A stretch of 64,000 bases of DNA from Oryza sativa Japonica Group (taxonomy: Eukaryota; Streptophyta; Magnoliopsida; Poales; Poaceae): contig NC_089043.1 in NCBI RefSeq assembly GCF_034140825.1, positions 18,980,001 through 19,044,000 on the forward strand, given 5' to 3'. The position numbers were made by a program, and so were the translations under genes. Below are positions 22,409 to 32,250 of the stretch, piece after piece. The notes beneath the pieces are model-generated. The model did no database searches, had not been told where the DNA came from, and was given only the letters and a program-made list of their open reading frames with translations. The stretch's first letter is position 1; each line of letters begins with the position of its first letter.

Positions 22409-23128
22409 TAGGGATGACAATTTTATCCATGGGTCCGGATATCCGTGGTACCCGATCCGATGGGTATGGGTGTGACTTTTTACCCATGGGCACGCCCACC
22501 CGAGACCCAATCCGATAGGTATGGTGTGACTTTTTACCCATGAGCACGCCCACCCAAGACCCGAAGACGATATGGGCAACAAACAAGCTTCATTTTTTAT
22601 CCGTAGGTAACCCAGATACATATGTATTAGCTAATTTTGACTCATTTTTTATTTCTTATACCCTTTCTGATGGTTCACCTTCTTGGGCACGCCCACCCGA
22701 GACCCAAAGACGACATGGGCAACAAACAGGTTTCATTTTTTACCCGTAGGTAGCCCATACCCGATCGATACATATGTATTTATATTAGCTAATTTTGACT
22801 TATTTTTTATTTCTTATACCCTTTCTATTGGTTCATTTGTGATGCTAACTGATACTAAGTTATGACATAATTTAAATTATTGTTGATAACCAATAATTTG
22901 ATAAATATTGATCTTATTTTTCTTTGTTAAATTATATATCTTTCAAGTTATTATTTATATGTGATCCATAGTATACCCGCCGGACATATCCGTGCCCACC
23001 AGGCATGGATACGGAACGGAGTTTTACCCACTAACTCTAGTGGATAGGGTTTAAGTGGGCAATATTGGGAATCGGGTCAGATATGGTTTTGCTCTAACCG
23101 TGCCCAACCAGTCCTATTGCCATCCCTA
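22409..23128. mobile_element. hAT-like non-autonomous element
   Basis: 720 bp with ends TAGGGATGACAA and the reverse complement of TAGGGATGGCAA, matching the Ac-type hAT terminus. No 8-bp target duplication is visible. The interior carries an imperfect tandem duplication of about 140 bp (CACGCCCACCC... GACATGGGCAACAAACA... at about 22545 and 22688) and multiple GGGTA/TACCC motifs. Confidence 0.7.
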
Positions 23129-23317
23129 ATTAATCAGGTTGCAGCTTACAAATTTCTAGTGTTTTCCTTCCGTGAAGAATTCAAAAAAAAATGTATTAGC
23201 TTCATGAGCTTTCTGAGCAATCCCCTGAGGAAGATAGCCTGAAAATATTTGGAGTGTACTGTTCAGAATAAATTGTACCAAAAAACTCATATTTAACAAT
23301 GCATTCGAGATGAAAAT

Positions 23318-23382
23318 GGCCTCAGATTGTAAGTATTTTTCACAGCGAGCTGCTCAAAGTATATTTAACACCATCATAGGCA
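23318..23382 (-). ncRNA. Candidate third C/D snoRNA
   Basis: Box C-like ATGATGG (23371-23377), box D CTGA (23322-23325) and a short GCC/GGC closing stem. The stretch before box D is complementary to TGTAAGTAT, a 9-nt sequence found near the 5' end of plant 18S rRNA. Shorter guide and stem than its two neighbours, so weak. Confidence 0.35.
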
Positions 23383-23512
23383 ATTTGCACCAAACGAACT
23401 GCAGATACAAAAAAACTACAAACAAAAAACAAACAAACGAAATAAAAAAACCTGGCAAATCAAAAGCACAACAGTAGATGCTTCTGAAAAAAAAAAGAAA
23501 GGCTGAGCTGAG

Positions 23513-23598
23513 CTGCCTCAGTGGTAGTGACAATATTTGTGTGAGATCGTCACGGAAGAATCCGATAATACGTGCATTTGTTTATGCATCACTGGCAG
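23513..23598 (-). ncRNA. snoU16-like: C/D-box snoRNA, U16-like, 18S guide
   Basis: Minus-strand 86 nt: terminal stem CTGCC/GGCAG, box C GTGATGC (one base off RUGAUGA), C'-like GTGACGA, box D CTGA at 23521-23518. The antisense element before box D is complementary to GGTAGTGACAATA (plus strand 23523-23535), 13 nt identical to plant 18S rRNA. The box D plus five rule places 2'-O-methylation on the A of GGTAG, the site guided by U16 in animals and snR87 in yeast (recalled). Guides pre-rRNA methylation with fibrillarin in the nucleolus. Confidence 0.8.
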
Positions 23599-23723
23599 CA
23601 ACACGAACCGCAAATTCACGTATTAATTAAGCTAAGTACCACAGAACACCAATCAAAACCAAAAGGAGAAGAGAAATAACGAAAAAAAAAACAAAGCAGA
23701 TCTGAGTTGGGGGGAAGGTAAAA

Positions 23724-23825
23724 AAGCATCAGAGAGATTCCCATTATAGACTTAGTCGATCATTCCCATCTCTCTCAAAAGAGAAGAGGGTGCTGATGTC
23801 CCTGTCTTGCTTTCATCACCTGCTT
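23724..23825 (-). ncRNA. C/D-box snoRNA with two 25S guides
   Basis: Minus-strand 102 nt: terminal stem AAGCA/TGCTT, perfect box C GTGATGA (23819-23813), box D CTGA (23732-23729). The element before box D is complementary to GAGATTCCCA (23734-23743 on the plus strand); a second element after box C is complementary to TGTCCCTGTCT (23797-23807). These two targets are almost adjacent in plant 25S rRNA (GAGATTCCCA, then CTGTCCCTGTC), as recalled. By the D+5 rule the first guide marks the second A of GAGA. Probably the plant counterpart of the snoRNA family that guides this domain IV/V site (U15/snR13-like); exact name not claimed. Confidence 0.8.
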
Positions 23826-24050
23826 CAACCCATCGAAAATCCCCCAAAACCAAGATCCCAAATCCCAAGAGAGAAAGAAACAGGAAGTTGCTCGAAAGAG
23901 AAACGAGAGGCGCGAACAAGCAGCTGAGCGGGAAGAGAGGACGCCGGCGACGGCGAGAATCAGAGAACCCTAGAGACGAATCGGAGGAGGGGATCAGCTT
24001 CCCGGCGGGCGGCGGCGGCGGCGATGGGATGAAGCCATTGGGAGGAGATG

Positions 24051-24140
24051 TATATATAGCGCTCGTGGTCGTGGGGTGGGGGGCCATGTGCTAGGGTTTT
24101 CTGGAGGCGGGCTTTGCTGCTCCGATTTTTGTATTGGGCC
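24051..24140 (-). promoter_or_regulatory. snoRNA gene promoter: TATA, telo-box, Site II
   Basis: Reading the minus strand: GGCCCA (Site II, 24140-24135), AAACCCTA (telo-box, 24099-24092), then CTATATATA (24058-24051). Plant snoRNA and ribosomal-protein promoters characteristically combine these elements upstream of TATA. Confidence 0.7.
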
Positions 24141-24340
24141 GAAAGCCTGTGGGAACCTGGAATTTGGCAGTTGGCAGCATGAAGGCATCCGGAGTATCCG
24201 ACGTGGTGGCAGTCACTACGAGCGGCGAGAAGGGCCGACGATCCAGTGCGGTGGCTGCTCTCTCCGGCCGTCGCGCTTCGCGGCCGAACCCCCTTCCTCG
24301 GCAAAAAGAAACGACGGCAAGAGAAGGAATAAAAATAATA

Positions 24341-24564
24341 CTCCCTACTTCTCTAAATATTTAACGTCGTCGACTTTTTAAAACATATTTAATCGTTCGT
24401 CTTATTTAAAATGTGTAAAACTATATGTATACATAAAAGTATATTTAACAATAAATCAAATTATAGGAAAATAATTAATAATTACTTAATTTTTTTTAAA
24501 TAAGACGAACGGTCAAACATTTTTAAAAAAGTCAACGGCGTTAAATATTTTGGGATGGAGGAAG
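24341..24564. mobile_element. Stowaway MITE
   Basis: TA-flanked; ends CTCCCTACTTCTCTAAATAT and ATATTTTGGGATGGAGGAAG with complementary arms (TTAACGTCGTCGACTTTTT against AAAAGTCAACGGCGTTAA). Confidence 0.85.
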
Positions 24565-24594
24565 TAAGTTACAAACAAAGATGGGGTTTAGAAG

Positions 24595-24984
24595 GGGAGT
24601 GGATTCTAATCCCTCGAGGGGATATCCCCTCGTATACCTTTTTCTTTCAAATTCGATGTAAATAGTTGTGAAAAAATCTGAAAAAATTGACAATGTAGAG
24701 TATAATGATACCTACTAGTCGACCAAAATTCATCTTCAAATTCGATCTACACATCGAGAAACAAAAAAGACAAATTTAGATATAAACAGTACGCTACTAT
24801 TCATACGCTGAATTTGTCTTTTTTATTTCTCGACGTGTGAGTTGAGTTTGGACTTAAGATTTTGTGAAGTTATATATATGTGTTGTATGAATGTTGTCAA
24901 ATTTTTCCAGAATTTTTCATAACCATTTAGATGGTTTTTGAGCAAACAAGGAAACATCCCCTCGAGGGATTAGAATAGTTTCCC
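24595..24984. mobile_element. Mutator-type MITE with 9-bp duplication
   Basis: 390 bp flanked by GTTTAGAAG on both sides (24586-24594 and 24985-24993). Ends GGGAGTGGATTCTAATCCC and the reverse complement of GGGAAACTATTCTAATCCC. The 9-bp duplication is diagnostic of Mutator-like transposition. The interior has further inverted symmetry. Same family as 48383-48762. Confidence 0.85.
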
Positions 24985-25135
24985 GTTTAGAAGAGATTGC
25001 AACTCAGTAGCTGAGGTCCTGCAGAACAGGCTATAATCTATAGTGGTGGTATCGAGTCCGCAACAAATACAAGCTGATATATAGGGATTATAAGAACTAC
25101 GCACATGAATGCGTTTGCTTTGGATATGATATTAT

Positions 25136-25338
25136 GGGCATGTTCAGATTGTAGCTAAAATAAGCCATGCCAAAATTTTAGTAAGATGACAATATTACCA
25201 AAATTTGTCTTTGACAAAATTTTGGCAGGATTTCTTATGTTTTTATCAAATTTGGCAACGAACTAAACGTAGACATTTTTTTTGGTAACTTTGTCAAAAA
25301 ATGGTATGGTTAAAAATGACATCAATATAAACAGCCCC
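25136..25338. mobile_element. MITE with TAT duplication
   Basis: Ends GGGCATGTTCAGATTG and the reverse complement of GGGGCTGTTTATATTG, flanked by TAT on both sides. Its right end matches the fragment at about 240-311. Confidence 0.7.
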
Positions 25339-26123
25339 TATATACTTAATCAACTAACTATGCTATAAAGTTATAATTTTTTTCTTTCCTTTCATTTTTT
25401 TTACAATATCCGTTGTAACACCTGCTTTTAGCTAGTAAAATAAAAGCATTTAGGGGGATTTAAAGGCTAAAGCTCGTTGGTCAATATCTATATCTATCTT
25501 CTACAATGAAATTTGCTTCTGCCTCTTTCCGTTGTGCTTGTGTCCAGGAAGATTCTTCTATTTTGTTCAAACCAAATGATCCACCATGACGTGAGGAGAG
25601 CTCCAAGATTTCAATGACTGACATTCTATTTTACAACTTATAATTGTTTTATATATGCATTATGACTCGCTCGGATCAATCCGTAGTTTTGTTGTGTTGT
25701 TTTCTTTTTTAGCTGAAATGTCTGAGCCCGGGATTGAAATTTTGTTTCGAAATTTCGGACCCCCCTCCTCCCGCAAGTCAATATCTTGGTCGAAATTTTC
25801 GGTTTTTTTTCTTGAATTTAGTCAAATTCAGTTAAATTGTGTCAAAATTTTAGAAAATTTTGGTTCTGCCGAAATGACCGAAATTTTAGCCGAAATCGAA
25901 ATTGAAACCTGTCTAACCCTGGGCCAAAAGCACTGCGAGGAGCTACAGCTTCGATTTCGATTGATAATAAATAAACTATGCCTCGAAACTGTTACTGCAA
26001 AGCAAGAAACTAATGCAGCGAGGGTGACTAAACACATAAACCACCTAAATGGCTTCCACCTAAATGGCTTCTATAGTAGAATCATATCAGAAACATCTAA
26101 AAATTCTATGCTTCGATGATAAT
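25339..26123. other. Intergenic DNA 3' of SKP1-like gene
   Basis: The stretch 25720-25920 contains repeated GAAATTT/AAATTTC motifs, probably a decayed repeat. The open frame 25655-26119 lies in this repeat and is not supported as a gene. Confidence 0.4.
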
Positions 26124-26630
26124 CTAGTCCTGGAAGGCCCACGCGTTCTCCTTGCGGATCTCCGCCTCCTCCTCGGGCGTGAAGTCGTTGGCGATGTTGA
26201 ACTCGGCCCTGATCTCCTCCACCGTCTTCCCCCTGATCAGGTCGGCCGCGCGCTGGCACGCGAGGGCCAGCAGGCACGGCACGTTGAGGTAGTTCGCGGC
26301 CAGGATCAGGTCGAACAGCGTCGCGTTGTCCACTTCGATGAACGCCGCGTCGAAGCTCTTCAGCTCCTCCACCTCCTCGCCGGCGGCGGCGGCGGCGGCG
26401 GCGTGCTCGCTGCAGTACTCGAGCACCTTGGCGAGGACGGCGGAGGGGACGTTGGGGAGGGGGACGCCGTTGTCGGTGCACTCGTCCTCGACCATGTTGC
26501 GCACCAGCCTCGACATGCTCGCCACCGCCTGCGCCACCTCGAATCTCTGGCCGTCGGAGCTGATCAGCAGGATCATGTCGCCGGCGGCGGCGGCGGCGCC
26601 GGCGACCTCCTTTGCTGCTGCTTCCGCCAT
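26124..26630 (-). CDS. SKP1-like protein
   Basis: Single exon, 168 residues, typical length for plant ASK/OSK proteins. SKP1 links F-box proteins to CUL1 in SCF ubiquitin ligases. N-terminal alpha/beta domain begins [15 protein letters not shown] (about 18-32) and [19 protein letters not shown]; a poly-alanine insert ([18 protein letters not shown]) replaces the usual acidic linker; then [18 protein letters not shown], and the C-terminal F-box-binding helices [19 protein letters not shown] and [18 protein letters not shown]. All core F-box/CUL1 contact segments are present. Start chosen at the ATG before AEAAAKEV; an in-frame ATG 11 codons upstream adds residues unlike SKP1. One of the expanded, single-exon grass SKP1 paralogues. 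Confidence 0.95.
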   Translation of the reverse strand: MAEAAAKEVAGAAAAAGDMILLISSDGQRFEVAQAVASMSRLVRNMVEDECTDNGVPLPNVPSAVLAKVLEYCSEHAAAAAAAGEEVEELKSFDAAFIEVDNATLFDLILAANYLNVPCLLALACQRAADLIRGKTVEEIRAEFNIANDFTPEEEAEIRKENAWAFQD

Positions 26631-26872
26631 TGGAGATTTTGGTTTAGTTTTCTCGTAGAACACGCGTGTGAACTGTTGTTGATCACGGACGAACTCGTTG
26701 AAGCGTCTGTGGTGCTCGACGATCTGTTTGGAAGTCTGTATTTATTGCGGAGTCCAAATTAAATCAAATCCGATTCGAATTAATTTTAGAATTTTTGTTA
26801 TTTCTGGGAAGATTGATAAGTTCTCTTTCCGTTTATTACTAGGGTTAGGGTTTAGGCTTGGGTTCCGTATAA

Positions 26873-27159
26873 GGGCATGTACAAAGGTAGAGTCTAATAT
26901 GAGCTCTCTGTATTAATTAATATCACTAGAGACCGTCCTCCTACAATAGTAGAGACAATAAGATTTATAAATCATTAATGCACTAAATATTTTTTTTATT
27001 ATACTTCTTTCCTTTACTATACCCTCATGCAACAAACTTTCCGTTAATAAATGCATAGCAACGATGTTTCTCATTTCTTCCCTCTCTTTCCTCCACGTAA
27101 CCAAATTTACTTGCATGATAACGAAAAGAGCCCGCTATTAAACACCATTGTACATGCCC
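26873..27159. mobile_element. Tourist-like MITE, GGGCATGTACAA ends
   Basis: 287 bp flanked by TAA on both sides; ends GGGCATGTACAAAGG and the reverse complement of GGGCATGTACAATGG. Lies upstream of the SKP1-like gene. Confidence 0.85.
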
Positions 27160-28031
27160 TAATCTCTTTCCGTTTCCGTACATTTTACTAGGGTTACTGG
27201 GTTCCTGGTTCGAGAACCTGATGTAAAACAACCCCACCTATTTCCAAAATACTGGCTGAGAATGGATGCAATCCAATCCAAACAACCTGATGTCACAGAT
27301 TCTGCTTCAATTGGAAGCTAGAGATGAACCCCAGAAACACGAGGTTCCACCACACATTAGCATCATCGCTTAATTATCCTCAGCATGGCAAATGGCACTT
27401 TCACAGTTTCACACAGTATTGGAAACGTTTTTTATGCTACGATGACAAATACAAAAGGTAGAATTGTATATACCCAAAATGGGATTAAACAGATGCTCAA
27501 GTAGAGCAGTGGAAACTGATAGAGATCTCAGTTTGTGAAAACCGATCGCTATTAGCTAGCCGGTTTTCGTATGGCATTGACCAAATAACCATCGGTTTTA
27601 CCAGTTTTCGGTAAACGGGTGAGGTGTGATTTTTACCTCGAACTTGAAATCGAAAAGTTCAACCCTGGTGGAAACTCAACATGTGTGCTTACAAGTTCAC
27701 GGCCGAAAGATCCATGTTTACTTACATATGCACAGAATGTAGTACGGAAAGGACAAAAAGATACAATATGCCAAGTCTACATCACTCACGAAACTACAAC
27801 CTTTACACTGAATGTGGAACGAGACTGAATTTTTTTTCTAGGGTAAAAATTAAGTCAGCTGAATGCTTGGGTCAACCAAAACTTCTTCCCAACCCTATAT
27901 CCAAAGAACCTTGTCGTCCTAAGAAACTGACAACAATTAGAACCTCATTGTAACATTCACTGGTCGCCGAGCAAAAATCCTTCAGCTTCACACACTAAAG
28001 AATCTAGTCTTTTGTTGCAAAATTTAGCAGT
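27160..28031. other. Intergenic DNA, nothing recognised
   Basis: Includes the probable 3' untranslated region of the fucosyltransferase gene next to 28031 and a segment near 27540-27620 with repeated CGGTTTT/CCGGTTTTCG motifs, likely a decayed repeat. No coding frame supported. Confidence 0.4.
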
Positions 28032-30780
28032 CTACCCTTGACACATACAGTCTGGAGCAGGGTAAGTATAAATAGATTGCTTTGGTTTCCTCAGTCTGAT
28101 TTGCCCGTATCTACCCTTGTGCCCTGCTTGTACAGCCTCCTGAAATTCCAACCACTCCATGCTCTTGTTAACAAAGATGCGCCCAAGCAATGCCATGTTT
28201 GGCCTTATGGTCTTCATATTCTCAAAGGTACGGTGAGCCATCTAAATTTCAACAAATTATTCTAGTCAGGACCAGTAACAAAGGAAGCAATCAAGCAAAT
28301 TCAAGATCGAACAGAACATACCAGTGCGTTGTGCATATTCCCAGGAGATGCAGAGATGAAAATGTCGCTGTGCATGCTGATATAGTAGTCAAGAGCTGCT
28401 AGAACAGAAGCCTTGCCTTCAACATTAGTCAGCTCCTCTTCCGACGCAAGGCTCCTCTTGTCCTCCATTAGGGGGAAAAGTTTGCGCAGGCTAGAAATTC
28501 TGGCTTCCCCGCCGTATACCTTAATACGTTATGTATATTAGACCTTCCTAATACCACCAGAAAAAAAAATGGTAAACACACAGAAGAGTCAAACCTTGTG
28601 AGAGGCTAGATAGATTCGAGTTCTGCTGTCAAATCCAAGAGCTGCCAGTAACAGCCCAATTTCTTCTGGAGTCAATGGGCAGCGTCCCAAGTTCCGAAGC
28701 TCCTCATCAGTTAGCTGTGAATTTAATACCCTCCCTTGCCAGATGACTTGTCTGTACTTAGCCAGAGCTAATCTCTCAGCTCTGCCACCACCGAAGTCAC
28801 AAGCAGAATGTGCAGCCATATCCTGAAAAATTGATCAGAAGCAGAAATGTTTTAAAGGGCACAACAATGCACATACACTGTGGATCCACAGAAAAAATGT
28901 ATTGGAGAAGTTTCCATTTACCTTATCAAAACGGAGATGCAAAACTGCATATTTTCCGGCTTGGTTTGTGTCTTCTCCAACTTCTTGGATAAGTTCACCA
29001 GATTGGCCCTGGACGGGAGATCTCAAGCGTTTCACAAGAGTCTCCCCCAGTGAGATAATGTGAGGCAGGAAAACAAGAGCTTGGAAGTTAACTTTGCAAC
29101 GCAGATGCTGAATGTCCACAGGCAAGTCATCAAATGCAAGACGGTGAGAAAAGGGGGCAATGGCAGCAATGCCATAGCTGCAAGGAAACAAATGGAAGGT
29201 AAGATGACTGCTAAACGATTTGCCTTGTAAATTGACCAACTAACAAAGTTATTAAACAATGACAGGATGTCATGTTAACACATATGGAGCTAGACCAGTG
29301 GAAATTGACCTAGGCTAAATGTTATGACCATTTCTCCGTAACCTTAATTGACCACCAGCTACATATATGAAGACCATTGCAAGGCGTGACTTGAGCCAAT
29401 TATTTCAGAGAAGTCTATGAAGCTGACTCAATAAACAAAGCGCATGTTTGACTAATAGAGAAACAATCCAAGTCAATTTTTTTCACAAACCTTTGAAGGA
29501 TAGGACTGACATTCTCCAGATACCAACTTGCAGAGGCATGAACAGGTGCGGTTTTTATTCTTGTAGCACGGATGCCTGTACCATAGTACTCTCTTGTGCT
29601 CCAGGAAAATTTTTTTGGGAGAACTTTGACTATTGAAACTTCAGCTTTTAAGGTGTTGATAAAATGATCCACATCAAAAATTTCTTCAAAGGAGCTACAA
29701 TACAAAAAGGTAAACTATACTTAAAATTCAACAGTGGAAAATGGAAATTAAAAATATAGTGCTCCGAGACTCCAAAAGCACCTTGTGTCTTTCCAAACAG
29801 GATTTACTTCAAGATGTGGGATCACAAGAGACGCATTCAGAATTTTAGCAACAGCAACCGCATCACATATCTAAAGAACAGAAAGGAAAGAGTTGGATAA
29901 TCTAAAGTCCCAAGGATGCCAGTTATGTTAAGTTATATATCATAGCATCAATGCATAAGAAGTGTGTTACCCCCATTCTTTGCTGATTCAGTCCACCATC
30001 AAGAAATACTTGGATATATCCAGTGGGTTCCAAAGGTACCCCTATAATTTATCAGAACAACTGATCAATAATCGATTTTCTATCGCTGCGGCTGTCGGAA
30101 TCATGCCATTTCAGTAGGTTACCGTGAACACTTGATGACTTCAAGCATGGTTTCCAACCTTGGTACGGCAATGGTGACCACAGCTCTCTCTTTTGTTCGT
30201 TTGACTGTACAAAATACAAGTTACAGATGGGCTCCAACATAAATACTCCAGTTTTCAGCTAAGTATTATGTACTCACAATTGTTCGCCGCAAAGCCTCAT
30301 TCAGAAGAGACTCATGCATTGGCTTAGGGGCATTCCACTCCTGCAAACAATTGACAAAACCCTGCCTAGTTAACCCTCAAAGCAAATATAAGATCATAAA
30401 ACCTAAACTAGAAGAGCACAAGCAAAATTCTCATCAATTAGACACACCAATTCTTCCCTCATACACTACAAGGAACTAGCTATCTGCCAAAATGGAAGAC
30501 GACCTTTGCTCATCCCAAGTGATTGGGTCCCTGGAGCTACCAATCATAAATCTACGAAGAGTAGCTTTGAATCTTACTTCACAGCACATCGGCTCCAATT
30601 TCGGGCCGCGCGAGGAGGAGAGAGGGGAGGAGGGGGGCTCACCGAGAAGAGGGAAGGGAAGGCGCGGCCAAGCGGGGTGAAGATCGCGGGGAAGATGGAC
30701 GGAAGTAGCACGACGACGGCCGCCGCAGCGGCGAGCGCCGGGCCCCTCGCCGCCGGCGGCGAAGGCGACGGCCTCCGCAT
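28032..30780 (-). CDS. O-fucosyltransferase family protein (PF10250, plant GT106-like)
   Basis: Ten exons in transcript order: 30780-30643, 30340-30278, 30204-30123, 30041-29971, 29870-29782, 29694-29491, 29177-28922, 28822-28595, 28519-28322, 28241-28032; 512 residues. A type II Golgi protein: residues about 16-32 form a hydrophobic anchor (ALAAAAAVVVLLPSIF) after MRRPSPSPPAARG. The catalytic domain shows GYIQVFLDGGLNQQRMGICD (nucleotide-sugar loop, about 103-122), ILNASLVIPHLEVNPVW, HLRFDKDMAAHSACDFGGG (about 296-314, the conserved HLR-E/D-D-M block), PLTPEEIGLLLAALGF, IYLASHKVYGGEARI and GNMHNALMAHRTFENMK. Members transfer fucose (or rhamnose) to wall polymers or proteins; the acceptor cannot be told from sequence. 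All nine joins preserve phase. GGCCCA/TGGGCC Site II elements lie upstream near 30876-30922. No breaks seen. Confidence 0.95.
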
Positions 30781-31053
30781 CTCCCCGTCTCAAGTCAGGT
30801 GGGGGGAGGGGAGACGACGACGACGACGAGCCCGAAGCCCACCAAGCGACAACTTAGCCGAGCCGAATAGGAAATGGGCCTTATGGAGTGATCTGGATGG
30901 GCCAAAATTCTTCGCCTGGCCCAACTATGATCCGAAAAAGAGGAGGAAGGATCCGCGGGACTTCTGTACTGTACTGCTGTGCTGTTCACTAGCCACCCTG
31001 CTAAAAACATCTACAGTTACCTGAATATGATATGCTAAATGTATATTTGTAGG
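30781..31053. other. Promoter region of the fucosyltransferase gene
   Basis: Carries several TGGGCC/GGCCCA elements (near 30876, 30898, 30918), with no TATA box obvious. The plus-strand frame 30506-31024 covers the antisense of exon 1 and is a shadow. Confidence 0.4.
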
Positions 31054-31781
31054 TGTCGACGTTTGATGTCGCAATTCTGGTATTTGCATGGTATGAGGAT
31101 CGTCGATGCTAGGGTATACGCGAGATTAAGGTAAAAGAGATGGAGACAGGGATTTTTATACAGGTTCGGACCCCTGAATTGTCAGGTAATAGCCCTACAT
31201 CCTGTTGGCCGGAGCCGATGTTGCTTTTTATTCACCATAATCACACCAGTACAATATATGGGGTAGCCTATCTAACTGTTGTCGACATGGCGGTCTGAAG
31301 GTCTGACTCGTAGTCGACAACAGGGTAGCCTTCCTCCTCGAGCTCGCGCCCGACGGAATCAGAGACAGTGCTAGATCCCTACGGCCGGCCTCTGAAGGTA
31401 CCGGATAGGGTCGATCCAGGCGTATCTCTGATGTCGATATCCGGCGGCTTGTCTTGGCGTATGTTGGCTTGTATGTTGTGGCTTCTGGTGGGTGTATGTT
31501 GATTGTGTTGGTTCTCTCTGGTGGGTGTCCGCTCTCTTCCCCTCCTAGGGAGTCTTGTATTTATACCCATAGGTGTTCCCTTGTCCAAGTAGAACTAAGG
31601 AAACCAATATGGATACAATCCGAGTAGTACTTGTCGTTTCCATGTAGAACCCTGGTTGTCTTTCCTTATTCGGAACTCCTCCTATATCCGAAGGTTGCTT
31701 TCGTATAGGACATGGTATGTGGTGGGTCTTGCCGAGATTTAGTCAACTACTATTAGATATGTGGTATCCATAACCCTGACA
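31054..31781 (-). mobile_element. Solo LTR, probably Ty3/gypsy type
   Basis: 728 bp beginning TGTCAGGGTTATGG and ending CGTCGACA on the minus strand (TG...CA), flanked by identical 5-bp target duplications GTAGG (31049-31053 and 31782-31786). No internal retrotransposon region remains, so it is a solo LTR left by LTR-LTR recombination. The intact duplication suggests a fairly young insertion. Confidence 0.88.
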
Positions 31782-31814
31782 GTAGGTTAAATCATACTAC
31801 AAATATACATTTAA

Positions 31815-31990
31815 CCTGAATATACATTTACAGCATATCATATAAATTTAACCTTCAGTAAAAATATACATTTTTTAAACATATACAAATATATATGAGT
31901 ATATCATATACAAATATACCTGAATATACATTTGCAGCATATCAGATACATTTAACCTACAGTAAAAATATACATTTTTTAAACATATCA
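31815..31990. repeat. Two-copy direct repeat, AT-rich
   Basis: CCTGAATATACATTT begins near 31815 and again near 31919; each is followed by CAGCATATCA and AAAAATATACATTTTTTAAA. Unit about 104 bp. A related CTGAATATGATATGC lies left of the solo LTR at about 31021, so the LTR inserted beside this repeat. Confidence 0.8.
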
Positions 31991-32138
31991 TATTCTCTGT
32001 ATTTATTGTAGAGGATATGATATGCGTCCATTATAAGACCTAAGAGGCGTGGACTTGCCAGGGATGTTAACTGAGCAATTATAAACCCATGATTCCAAAG
32101 CTTTGAAACATGAAAACATAGGAATATATTACCACGTA

Positions 32139-32250
32139 CTTCATCCGTTTCACAATGTAAATCATTCTAGCATTTCCCATATTCATATTGATGTTAATGA
32201 ATCTAGATATGAGAAATGCTAGAATGACTTACATTGTGAAACGGAGGAAG
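32139..32250. mobile_element. Short Stowaway MITE, TCTAGCATT family
   Basis: Near-perfect foldback: CTTCATCCGTTTCACAATG at one end and CATTGTGAAACGGAGGAAG at the other, with TTCTAGCATTT/AAATGCTAGAA inside. Left TA present, right dinucleotide is TG. Confidence 0.85.

Larger units (their letters stand above)
23318..24060 (-). ncRNA. Non-coding snoRNA precursor (C/D snoRNA cluster)
   Basis: Transcript inferred on the minus strand from the TATA box at 24051-24057 down past 23318. It carries two well-formed C/D-box snoRNAs (23724-23825 and 23513-23598) and one weaker candidate (23318-23382), separated by T-rich spacers, as in plant polycistronic snoRNA genes. A minus-strand open frame at 23752-24087 overlaps the first snoRNA and has no recognisable domain, so it is treated as chance. 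Pyrimidine-rich tracts followed by AG near 23482 leave open that parts are spliced. Confidence 0.7.

Noticed and set aside
23752-24087. 111-codon minus-strand frame
   Set aside because: Overlaps a well-formed C/D snoRNA and shows no domain; treated as chance within a non-coding precursor.
26064-26762. 232-codon plus-strand frame
   Set aside because: Antisense of the SKP1-like gene.
26838-26860. AGGGTTAGGGTTTAGG as an interstitial telomere
   Set aside because: Only about two telomere-like units; too short for a telomeric tract.
30506-31024. 172-codon plus-strand frame
   Set aside because: Antisense of fucosyltransferase exon 1 and its promoter.
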